Shown one piece after another: positions 20,353 to 30,416 of a stretch of 64,000 bases of DNA (the stretch's first letter is position 1; every line of letters begins with the position of its first letter). The notes under the pieces are model-generated. The model did no database searches. It was not told the origin of the DNA and saw only the letters and a program-made list of their open reading frames with translations. This DNA comes from Polychytrium aggregatum. Its lineage: Eukaryota > Chytridiomycota > Chytridiomycetes > Polychytriales. The stretch lies in contig NW_026516203.1 of the NCBI RefSeq assembly GCF_025602895.1, forward strand, positions 1,178,001 through 1,242,000, given 5' to 3'. The position numbers and the translations under genes are program-made.

Positions 20353-21285
20353 TCAACCCCAGAAGCGCATCGCACGTTCAATCAGCCGTGGGAAGACATC
20401 TGGAAGCACCCTCCGCACGGCAGACTCAAACAGGGTCACCATCCCGACTCTGAGCCCCTCGGAGGCATTCAGCGCTGCTGCCTTCCTGTACTGATGCTTC
20501 ACAATCCCAAAGAAGTTCTCGATGGGATTGAAGTCGGGCGATGCAGGTGGGGTGAAGATCACTGACCATCCTCGGCGCTCGATGCAGTCCAGGACAGCCA
20601 TTGTCTTGTGCATGCTGACATTGTCCATCACAATCACAGAGTCGTCTGGGAAGCTCGCTCGCTCAAAGAACTCGACCATCGAGTGTGTCTTGAATGATGT
20701 GGGGATGTACATGCGATGCAGCACACCAGAGTGGTTGATGGCAAATGCAGCCGAGACAGACTTGTGTTTCATGTGATTGCGCTGGCGAAGCGGAGCACCC
20801 TTCGGCGAGTATCCGTAGAGAGGGAAAATGGATTTCCTGATCCCCGTCTCATCGACAAAAACGAATCGTCGTGGGTCAATGGAGCGGACCTGGTCCCTGA
20901 ACTGTGCCACTCGCTCATCCAGTCGCTTGGACTTGTAGAGGTGTGTTGCCCTCTTGTGAGAGAGACCTGCTCGCTGGATGGCAGTGTGGCAGAGTGAGAG
21001 TGATACTTTCCTCTGGAGGATGGACTCGAGCTTGCATCGCAACACAGGACCAGTCTGGAACGGGTCCTGTTCAATCAGGGTGCGAATGACTGGACATGCC
21101 TGCTCGAAGAAAGTGGATCTGCGAGCTGGGACCCGGGATGGGTCATCCAGCTTGCATCCTCGGTGCCATCGATGGATGGTGCTCTTGGATACACTGAATA
21201 TGGAGGCGACCTTACGCAGGCTATGGATGAGGGCGTAGCATCGCAATGCGGCGGTGCGAAAGTCGGATGTGTGGCGAATGGTCAT
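20353..21285 (-). CDS. Tc1/mariner (IS630-type) DD34E transposase
   Basis: 310 residues, intact. It catalyses cut-and-paste movement of the element. The N-terminal helix-turn-helix SLRKVASIFSVSKSTIHRWH (22-41) would bind the inverted repeats. The catalytic triad is visible: Asp145 in FVFVDETG, Asp221 in VIVMDNVSMHK and Glu256 in PDFNPIENFFG, with 34 residues between the last two (DD34E). The ATG at 21285 is 57 bp inside the right inverted repeat. No internal stop or frameshift is seen, so recent activity is plausible. Confidence 0.95.
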   Translation of the reverse strand: MTIRHTSDFRTAALRCYALIHSLRKVASIFSVSKSTIHRWHRGCKLDDPSRVPARRSTFFEQACPVIRTLIEQDPFQTGPVLRCKLESILQRKVSLSLCHTAIQRAGLSHKRATHLYKSKRLDERVAQFRDQVRSIDPRRFVFVDETGIRKSIFPLYGYSPKGAPLRQRNHMKHKSVSAAFAINHSGVLHRMYIPTSFKTHSMVEFFERASFPDDSVIVMDNVSMHKTMAVLDCIERRGWSVIFTPPASPDFNPIENFFGIVKHQYRKAAALNASEGLRVGMVTLFESAVRRVLPDVFPRLIERAMRFWG

Positions 21286-21342
21286 GGCCAGCGCGCGATA
21301 ACATTGGGTAACAAAATATTCGATGAATGGTCAAAAACCCGG

Positions 21343-21355
21343 TGTCCCGTTTTTT
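21343..21355 (-). repeat. Right terminal inverted repeat
   Basis: TGTCCCGTTTTTT, the exact complement of the left end at 17645-17657. TA overlaps its outer edge at 21355-21356. Confidence 0.75.
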
Positions 21356-21588
21356 ATTGGATTGCCTGTAAAGCCCACAGTTCTGTGTCGGGCCAAAACG
21401 GGAAGGTGGGTCGAGATAGCGGCCTGGCCACGGTTTTGCGCTTTTTTTCGCTGCCTGCGTTCTGGACCGAGCCAGGTTCGTTCGTCGCTCGCATTCCTGA
21501 TCAGCTCCCGGACGCAGACCCTCAAGTCCGCGCAGTCGCATCTCCTCATCTGTGACGCAAGTCTGAAGCTCGGTATCTGAATCGCGCA

Positions 21589-24062
21589 ATGGCCTCCAAC
21601 TCGTCCAACTCGTCTGCTGGTAGGCCCATCGACCACCAGCCAACTTGCCTTGCCCAATGACGATGGCGATACCCGACTGAGCGACAACTATTGCCCGACG
21701 GCCCGCCAGAGTGCGGATCTATGCAGCTCCGGAGGTGCAAGAGCCCACCGGCACTGCAACTCGCACTGATTCTGTGTTTTCTCACAATTCGGATCGGCAT
21801 CGTGAACCGCCTCGCGTTGGGCTCGCTGCGGGATTGCGCTCATTCGACACGATGACATGCACTGGATCTCCATTCTGAACGGGACGGCGCTCACAATCGC
21901 CATCATATACCCAACGGCGTCGCTGCTATCCAGCCCCAAAGCCGCTCCCGGCCCACTGGAACCTGTTCGCCGGTACTGTTTTTACACCCGAAGCTCTAGC
22001 ACCGCCTCGATCGATGGACGCATCGCCTCTAGCGGCCGGCTGTGTGTGTTGGGAACGATGGCTATCAATGCGCTCGTTGTCGGGCCTTTCCGTCCAGCCG
22101 GCGCCGGCCGCTGCTTCTGGTTTCGTGGCCATGCGAGGCTTGCACATGTTCTCGACCAACATCACTCACGTGTCAATCTCATGCAGGTGCCATTGCTGGA
22201 GTCTCGGAGATTCTGGCCATGTATCCTCTGGATGGTGAGTCCGGCGCAACAGAATAGCATCGGGGTGGGAGTGCCAGCGCCGGGAATCGTGATCTCTTTG
22301 GACTAAGCTAACTAGCGCACGCACGCACTTGGTGGCTAGTCGTCAAAACTCGCTTCCAGCTGCAAGTTGGCAAGAGCAGCGCCGATTCGTATACCTCTAT
22401 TGTCGACTGTTTCCAAAAGATCATCAAAAAGGAAGGGTGAGTTGAGCCGGGAGCAATCGGACTCATGGGAAGCTGTACAGGAGCACTCGACCAAGACACT
22501 TTACGATACAATGCGATGCGATATATGCAATGGGACACGACATACGCGATCGTCTGGAGGAGCATGTCATGATCTGAAGGGGCCCGGCAATCACCAGATA
22601 CACAATATGGAGTCCACGGTGCACATTCCACTGGGTCGAAAATCTCATTCCTTGTCGGTTCGTTACCATCTTTCCCGCCTGGTACTGTCTGCAGCCCCGG
22701 TGTTCTGTACAGAGGCATCGCCGCCCCTATCATGGTCGAGGCGCCCAAGCGTGCCATCAAGTTCTCGGCGAACGAGCAGGTCCGTTGCATGCTCTCCAGT
22801 TGCTGCGTATCAGAACTGCAGCGCCCCGGCCAGGTGCTGCTGAGCGCGTGGATGGGAATATCCCGCTGATGACAGGACTGTGCTTGCATGCAAATCAGTA
22901 CCGAACCCTGTTCAAGTCGTGGGGTCTGCCCGAGAGCCGCCTCACCTCGGTGCTGACGGGTGTCAGCGCCGGTATTACCGAAGCATTCGTCGTCGTTTCC
23001 TTTGATCTGGTCAAGATTCGTCTGCAGGACAAGGCCAACGTAAGTTTGAGTGGATCCTCCCGCCAGAACAGCTGCATCGCTGCATTCATCGGCTTCATGA
23101 ATCCTCCTGACCCTTATCTATTGATTCTCGTGCACCGCGGCTGCTCTGCAGGCCGGAAAGTACAAGAACACGTATGTGGAATCGCTTGAGCTGCGACTGC
23201 ACTCCGATATTTGATGCCATAACCCCGGCTCCGAATCAATTGGCCATTGAATTGATGGCTGTCGACCATCGCCACGCAGTACCCATACCCGTACTGATGC
23301 TCGTTGTCTCGAACGGGTGGTGTTGCTCAACCAACAGCTCCGATGCCTTCGCCAAGATTTTCCAGCAGGAGGGCTTCATTGGCTTCTTCCGCGGCCTCGA
23401 AGCCACTATCTGGAGACACGGTGTCTGGAACGGCGGCTACTTTGGATGCATCAGCACCATTCGCCAGTTGCTGCCCAAGGCTGAGACCAAGCAAGGCACC
23501 CTTGCCAACAACTTTATCGCCGGCACTATCGGCGGCACCATCGGCACGATCCTGAACACACCCTTCGACGTCGCCAAGACCCGCATCCAGAACCAGACCC
23601 TCCCCTTCTCGAGCTGCAAATACAACTGGACTCTGCCTGCCGTTGCAACTATTGCCAAGGAAGAGGGCTTCGGCGCGCTCTACAAAGGTTGGTTGACGAT
23701 ATGGATGTGGCTACACTCTGAGAGCTGTCTCGCTGGGACGGACCAAGCCGGCTGCCTCCGTCCCGGGGCACGGAGTTACGATCAGCCGAGCAAGCAACTG
23801 CGCTGTGCGCGAGTAAACATGCTGGCGATGATGTCGGGAGAATGATGTGACACTGACCCGCTTGCCGATAGGATTCGTTCCCAAGGTCCTTCGTCTTGGC
23901 CCCGGTGGCGGCATCCTGCTCGTTGTTTTTGAGGCGCTCTCTGGATACATCCGAAAGTAAGTAACGACCTCCATGCAAGCTTTCCAGACTCGCATGGGCA
24001 CTGCCGCCGAGACTAATGGCCACTGACATTCATGATTTGTGTGCGCCAGGAACATTCTGTAA
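21589..24062 (+). CDS. ODC1: Mitochondrial 2-oxodicarboxylate carrier
   Basis: Inner-membrane SLC25 carrier exchanging 2-oxoadipate and 2-oxoglutarate, serving lysine metabolism. Ten exons (21589-21619, 21934-21972, 22187-22234, 22340-22436, 22695-22779, 22899-23039, 23152-23171, 23338-23687, 23872-23956, 24050-24062) join in phase to 302 residues, normal for SLC25. Three carrier repeats with signatures are seen: YPLDVVKTR, SFDLVKIRLQ (the first residue Ser replaces the usual Pro) and TPFDVAKTRIQ. Substrate-class markers match yeast Odc1/Odc2: LYRGIAAPIMVEAPKRA, ATIWRHGVWNGGYFG, AGTIGGTIG and GFVPKVLRLGPGGGI. The first exon is only 31 bp and is separated by a 314-bp intron. The ATG lies 233 bp from the Fanzor transposon's right end, so that insertion sits in its promoter region. 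Confidence 0.93.
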
Positions 24063-24854
24063 TCATTGCAGACATGTCGAGTACCATCTCCCATGACCCC
24101 ATCTCGTCATCTTATAGCCCACACAAAATGAAACGGGACACCCTGTTTGAATCCTGCGTGTCACTCTTTTCTGGGTCCTGAATACACACCATTCATCACC
24201 CAGCAGCGTGTCCAAGGAGACTGACACTGCAGCTGTTTTGGGAGCTCCTTGTAGAAGCAAGGGATGGTATGGCTATCGAGCCCATGGAGACTCAGACACG
24301 CCAAGTACTTTGAGCAGCTCCCCCGAGCTGTACTGAGAATACAGCCCGATTGCTTGAGGATGTGTCGGATTTTGACCATCGTCATCGTGGCCGAAATGCA
24401 GAGCCGCACAAGAACATGCACCCGACACAACGCACACTCGCCGCGCGGGAAGGCCTTGGCTTGGCGCGCAACTTGCTGGCGGGCGAAGGCCAGCGGAGAA
24501 CCAAGTCGCGGCTGCCAGCAACGACGGGTCCGGCTGCCCGGCTGACGGTACCGTCTGCCACCGCTTCGAGCAGCACCCTTGAGCACCCGCAAACAGCGAC
24601 GGCATCGATCCGCCCGGCTTGGGTCAACAGGCACCCTGAGCGAGCGCGCCAATATCCCTCGGTCCCATCTCGGTCCCATCTCGCCTGCTCTCGCTGCCAT
24701 CTCGCGGCTCGCTGCCCCTGCCCCAGACCGCCTTCTATCGCCAAGCGCGATCGACACAACCGATTTCGGCACCTCCGGGCATCTCCAGCCAAGGCGACCC
24801 CATCTGTTTCGCTCTCGCAGCCTTGCTTTCGCATCCGCCATAGCACTGCTGTCC
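24063..24854. other. Intergenic with repeat copy B
   Basis: About 790 bp. The left half is the dispersed repeat; the right half (24400-24854) is presumably the dymeclin promoter and 5' UTR. A long open frame runs through it on both strands but lacks a recognisable domain. Confidence 0.5.
24130..24330 (+). repeat. Dispersed repeat, copy B
   Basis: AAACGGGACACCCTGTTT, then GAATACACACCATTCATCAC, TAGAAGCAAGGGATGGTATG and TTTGAGCAGCTCCC. The order and spacing match copy A at 17282-17450. It starts 68 bp after the carrier stop codon. Confidence 0.6.
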
Positions 24855-27800
24855 ATGGCTTCCGCCGCCGCCGGTTCGAGCATTGCCATTGCAGGCCAAT
24901 CCAGTCCCGATATTCGCCCGATCAGCGGCGGCCCCTTGGCAGACGAGCCCATTTCGCAGCCAGAGGCAAGCCACGATTCTCAATTCCAACACCAACACCA
25001 GCGCCAGCAGCACCAAGGCTCGGCCCCGCTTCCGCACCTGCCAAGCAAGCGTGCGTCGACACACTCGATTCTTTCGTCGCGAGACGGACAAAGCTCGGTG
25101 CCGCATTCGCCGTCTGCGTCGCGCAGAGGCTCCATCCCGGGCGACTCTCTCTCGAACAGCTCGTCTCCGGCGGTATTGGATTCGCCTCGACGACAGCCCA
25201 CGCTCACCCCGTCCCTGGTGGTCAAGTCTCCGTCCGAAAATAAGTACCTGTCGCACCCCCAATTCCAGAGCCTCAAGGAATTCTCATCCAAGACCCGATT
25301 CAGCCACGACAACCTGGTGCTTTGGCAGAAGCTCCTGTCAGAAAAGCTCCCCGCTCCACTGAACAGGTGAGCGCCGAGCCATGTCCGGCTGTGTTTCCTG
25401 GTGAATGGGATGTGCTTCAGAGTCGAAAGTATTTGCAGTTTCTCAAGTGTGATGGGACATTGGATTTGTGGACACTGGGAAACAGAAGGAATGGTTGCCA
25501 GGTTGCTGGCATGGCTTCGCTGCAGGTCTGCAGTCCAGCCAAAGAACGCTCGGCCATTCACACGTCCGTTCTGCACCCGCTCTCTGTAGTCAGGAAGCGT
25601 TTGACTTGGATATGGCATCTCGTGCGGTCGGCGAGGCCCTGTGTATGTATCCTCCGCTGCATTCGACTCTGGGCCATCATGCTTTGCCGTGTGTGTCTGG
25701 CGACTGGAACTGCCTCGACATCATCAGCCGCTGAGACGAGATTCAATTCACCGAATATCCTGACCGTTTCCGGGCGCTATTCACCCTATATCGCTGCCAC
25801 AGTGAACAACAATGCCTCAACCGCCAACTTCAACGTTCTACTCTTGCACTTGCTGAGCCAACTACGTTTCATGAGGAATATAGCCTACGACGGGTACGCA
25901 ACCAAAGATGAGACGCCCTCGTTGGTGGAGGAGGGGCAGTACATGCGCTGCGTCTCAATGGACATGTACTGATAGCAGCTTGTCACTCACAGGCTCTGGA
26001 GTCCCGAAGCCTACAATGCCATGTTTTTGGTCCGGGTGTGCACAAAGTACTTTACGGAGAATCTGACGCGAGCGCAGCTGCACGAGCAATTTGAGAGTAA
26101 GTGCGGTTGGATGATGGAGTGCACAACCACCAATCCGACATGGCCGAGGCAGGTTATGCGGTTGCAGTTCCCGTGACCGAACCTAGAAACAGTCAGGGCG
26201 GTCGTCCAAAGCGTCACTGCATTTGGAGTTGGAGTGGCATTTTCGGAGGCAAGAGGGTGAACGATGTCGACCGGGAGCATACCCAATGGCACGAGGCAGC
26301 CAGTGTGATCCTTGGCTCGAGGTCGGCGATGGAGCAGTATGTGTGGTAACGATGATTGACTTGCAGTGAACCGAGTGACGGCCGAGTCGCCGAAGGAGTC
26401 TGTCTCGCCATCAACGCCAACGCAGCGTCTCAGCATCGACCAGCGGGTCACCATGGGTAAGCTTCGCAACGGGTCAAGCTTTGCGCTCCGGAGCAGTCGC
26501 AATGGCAACGTTGTTTCGCAAGACTAATAGATACTCGGTTGCGCTGACAGACAAAAGGCTGCGCGCCGAACAGCTGCTGGAGGAGCTCTTCCATGTCATC
26601 ATCTACGCAGATACAAAGTAGGAGAGCGATCTGGCAGCCATCCGGATGGAGGCGGGGATAACCATATTGTGTCATGCGGCCGCAATGTCTGGAGCTATGC
26701 CTCGAATCAGACAAGAAGACGGGCTTGGTCGCGGACTGACCTCGCCAAAACGACTCTTTTGCAGGCAGCAACAAAACTACGAGTTCTACATCGAGGCCCT
26801 GAATCTGCTGATCGTGCTATTCTCGACGCAGATGAAGGGCTCCAGCGTCGAGGCCGGCAACGACAACTATTTTTTGGATATCCTCATGAACCACCTCAGG
26901 TGAGACAATACCAAGCAAGGACATGGGGCAAAGAACTCGAGTAGATGGATCAGTGCAGGGCCGTGCCGGTATCTGAGCTTCTGCTGCAGATGCAGTTAAC
27001 CCAAGTCCAACCCCAATCCTCAGCCACTTTGCGAAAGGGAGTTTGGTCCGCCTGATATCGAACTTTGAGGAGCAGCAGCCGCCTCCGAATCCGTCCGTCG
27101 GTAAGTCTTCCAAATGTTGGTCATCGTCCAGCGAGAGCGGCAGGCAGTTGAGTTAACTTGGTGCCATCCCATCATACCCCATCATACCCCATCGTATTCC
27201 ATCCCATCCCGTCACCGATTCGATATGGATTTCATCGGCGGTACGGGCTTTAGGCGTACTCTACAGTGCCTACTCGTACCTGTTTATCCCAAAAAAGCTC
27301 GATAGCACCCGATCCTCGCCGCTGTCCGACAAGAGTGTCCTGTTGATCCTGTTGCTAGCCAACCAGCATCCTCGACATATACCCAACGAATTCCGCCTGG
27401 CGGTCGCCTGCCTCGAGGACATGCCAGGTAAGAGCTCGGACGCGGGGTGTCATGTCCTGATCGGTTTTGAAGGATTTTGGACCGTATCGCTTATGTGCAG
27501 GCTCCACCGAGACCAGTATGGGCTTCGTTTTGGCCCTATCGATCGTCAATCGGTGCTAAGCAGCGTCCATATTATGCTGTGCTGGACGGCTCCGGTGTTT
27601 CAGTCGGCGCCTCTCGTGGCCCGGCGCTTTCATCAGACATAGATCCGGACAATCTGAGCGTGCCTTACAGCCAAATCTACCAAACCATCTGCTCGTAAGT
27701 TCAGCAGCACTTTGCCTCTGCTGGCTGGCTGGCTGGCTGGCTGGCTGACAGTCGGCAATGCTTTTGAGTTGAGCCCGAGGGCGATCATCACCGCGAATTA

Positions 27801-30113
27801 CAGTCACACTCAACGAGTCATGGATCCTCACGATCACCACGAAAGCACCTGCATCCACGCTGATACACCAATCCGCGCAGGACCTTATCGACGGAGGAGA
27901 CAACGCTGCTCTTGTATCTGCTAATGCTCCAGAACAAATCGTTCAAGACCTACGCACTTTCTCGAACCGATCCGGAGAGTCTGGTGAGGTGCTGGAGCAT
28001 GGCAGTCAGTGTGCCCCGAACCCTGGCCGAAGGCATGCTAACGCCGCATGTCGTGGTTGGTATACTTGGAATCGTTGCTTCGTGGCGACTTGTGGATTGC
28101 AGCTGATACCCCTCCTCAAGCAAGTGTACGAGTCAGTTGAAAACAAGGCCAATTACTCGCACATGTATATACTCTTGATCATCCTCCTGTTGATATCGCA
28201 AGACGAAGAGTACACCGCCAACCTCCATAAGACCGTGAGTGGTGGCAGTTGCTGCAGCTGCTGCTGTGACGATCGAGGTGCTCAGTCGCTGATGTGAAAC
28301 ATACAAGCTAACGCACACCGCTGGACATACGACCGCAAAAGATGATACCGGTACAAGGCTGGTACACCGAGCGGATCTTGAAGCAAACGTCGCTGGGCGG
28401 CTATGTGATCCTGGTGCTGATCCGGACAATCCAGCTGAACCTATCGCATCACAAGGTACCGTCCCGCTCGCATCCAGTGGATTCGGCAACGCCTGTCGAG
28501 GACGAGCCTGTAGCATAGCTACTTACCCCCCTCCCTGCAATCTGATGTTCAGGATGTCTATTTTCACACCAACTGTCTTGCCATTCTCGCAAACATGTCG
28601 AACCGCATGAGCTACCTCAACGCAACGGTGGCGCAACGAGTCATCAGGTACAGCGCTGCCATCTGGCCGTCCGACTGGCTTGCTTGGAATCGGGATTTGG
28701 CAGTGTCTGCCGCAAAGCCGATAAAGACGGCCACGATGTATGTGAGTGTCGCTGGCTCTGGCTGACTGTGGTCTGTGTCCCCCTCCCTCCACACATCCAT
28801 AGTCTCTTTGATTTGGTTGCCAAACGGTATCTCAAGATATATTCAAAATTTTCGGCTGTGATGACGATTGACGAGGTGAGAGTGTCGTGAATGTCGTGAA
28901 TGTCGTGAATGTCGTGAATGTCGTGAATGTCGTGAATGTCGTGAATGTCGTGAATGTCGTGAATGTCGTGAATGCGGCTTGATGTATTGGTGTAGCCACC
29001 AGCACGGCCATTTGCAAGCGATACAATCTACATTTCTTGATGAGCCCGACCGGCTTTCCTGCTCCTGTCCATCATGTCACTGCGTCAACCGCTCCTGCAT
29101 TGGCACGGGCAACCCAAACTGATGCCAATCCCCCATGACTCAACAGATCGAGAACTGCGGTGACAATGATTTCGTGGTGTATGGGGATCTGGTGGCGCTG
29201 CTGCTCGAGATCATCAACTCGGTCATGACCCACACGCTCAAGCAGAATCCGCATCTGGTCTATTCGATCCTGCACCGCCGAGAGATGTTTGCCAAGTTTC
29301 GGATGCATTCCAGATTCGTAGATCTGATCGAGAACATTGACTGCGTAAGTTAGTCAGTCCTCCGAATGGATGGCTTCATCTTGACACCTCAGTACCTCGA
29401 CAGGCATGAAGAGGTCATTCTGTCAGCCGCTTGGCTGCCGACTCACACCGACTCGTATCGCGATATGGTCTCCTCTCGTGTCTGCATCTGGTCGCGTCGG
29501 CTGCGTTGCAGGTCATTGGGTACTTTCTCAACAAAGTCACCGAGTCCGAGATCAAGATGCCGTCAGTGGACGAGGTGCTAGAGGTCATCGACATTGCCTC
29601 CAAGACATGGATGCCGACGAAGCTCAGGATCTTTGCCGAGCTCAAGTTCCAATACGAGGAGGAGAAGGAGTTTGCGCTATTTTTCCTGCCATACATCTGG
29701 AGCCTTGGTATGTCTTGGCATCGACTTTGGCGTTGGAATTGTGTTGGCTTTGCTTCCGAAACCCATGCCTAGTGGCAATGGGCAGATCCAACAACGGCCC
29801 ATGCTGTTCCAGTGGCTGGAGGGAGGCGCTGCGACAGCGGTGCCGCTGTGAGTGCTGTCGCTTGAACAGAGAGACGTTACTTGTTCTGACGGAGCTGCGT
29901 TGGTCCATGGCAGTATTCAAGCACTCACTGATTCACTGGGACATTGAGAAAACAAAGCTGGTTCAGGAATTGGTGAGTACGGTGGCATTCGGCCCCAGGA
30001 TACGGCCCTGTCCTCGCATCGGACAAGCTGTCACAAATCGCGCTGACCCGGCGTGTGAACTTTCGACCCAGGGCGCATGTGTTCCGATCCACGACTTTTC
30101 CACTCCATTTTGA
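24855..30113 (+). CDS. DYM: Dymeclin (DYM), Golgi organisation
   Basis: Peripheral Golgi protein needed for Golgi organisation and trafficking. About 15 or more exons. Exon 1 (24855-25366) encodes a Ser/Gln-rich extension absent from animal dymeclin, then the family start HPQFQSLKEFSS and LVLWQKLLSEKLP. Later blocks in order: PYIAATVNNNASTANFNVLL (about 25785), LWSPEAYNAMFLVR, LEELFHVIIYAD, YFLDILMNHL, DPDNLSVPYSQIYQTI (about 27645), TLLLYLLMLQNKSFKTYALS (about 27905), YILLIILLLISQDEEY, GWYTERILKQTSLGGYVILV, TNCLAILANMSNRMSYLNAT, SLFDLVAKRYLKIYSKFS, HLVYSILHRREMFAKFR, LRIFAELKFQYEEEKEF and FFLPYIWSLVFKHSLIHWD. The C-terminus is read to a stop at 30111-30113. Several introns hold microsatellites. 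Small internal exons between 25370 and 25760 are not individually resolved. Confidence 0.9.
27719..27746. repeat. (CTGG)7 in a dymeclin intron
   Basis: About seven tandem CTGG units, roughly 25 bp after a 5' splice site. Confidence 0.9.
28885..28974. repeat. (TCGTGAATG)10 in a dymeclin intron
   Basis: Ten perfect 9-bp copies, starting about 9 bp after the donor of the exon ending TIDE. The perfection suggests recent expansion. Confidence 0.95.
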
Positions 30114-30416
30114 CAACTCTACGGCCAGAGACATTGTCCATCGAGGACGACCCCGCTGCAAGCAAACTTCTCGGAAAGGCATGGCAAACACAAAGCCCCA
30201 ACAATATATTCCTTATAGACGTCCAGTCCTGTCGCCTCCTCACCTCCTCTCCTCCTCGCCTCCTCGCCTCCTCGCAATCCGGACTGCAAAGTGAGATGGT
30301 GTATTCACATGCGAATGATAGCGACAACATAAACACGCATTCAATCCCCTCCTACTCGTTCCCTACCCCATCTGCCAGCCGACACCCGTGATCTCTCTCG
30401 CCCACTCGCTCAGCAT

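Larger units (their letters stand above)
17645..21355 (-). mobile_element. Fanzor-bearing Tc1/mariner-like DNA transposon
   Basis: A 3.7 kb element bounded by a perfect 13-bp inverted repeat, AAAAAACGGGACA (left 17645-17657; right complement 21343-21355). Reading from the right end: 57 bp to a DD34E transposase (21285-20353), 250 bp spacer, a Fanzor gene (20102-17730), then 85 bp to the left end. Both genes are intronless, unlike nearly all neighbours, and both frames are intact. A TA dinucleotide abuts the right end; on the left the nearest TA is 6 bp outside, so the exact edge or target duplication is uncertain. The right end also matches a site further out (17282, CGGGACACC..GTTTT), leaving an alternative left boundary of 17282. 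Fanzors riding on mariner-type elements are known in fungi and protists; this particular element is not one I recognise. Confidence 0.85.

Noticed and set aside
30077-30391. Open frame LRPETLSIEDDPAASK as a further dymeclin exon
   Set aside because: Dymeclin already ends in phase at 30113 soon after the conserved YIWSL block; no acceptor links this frame in phase.
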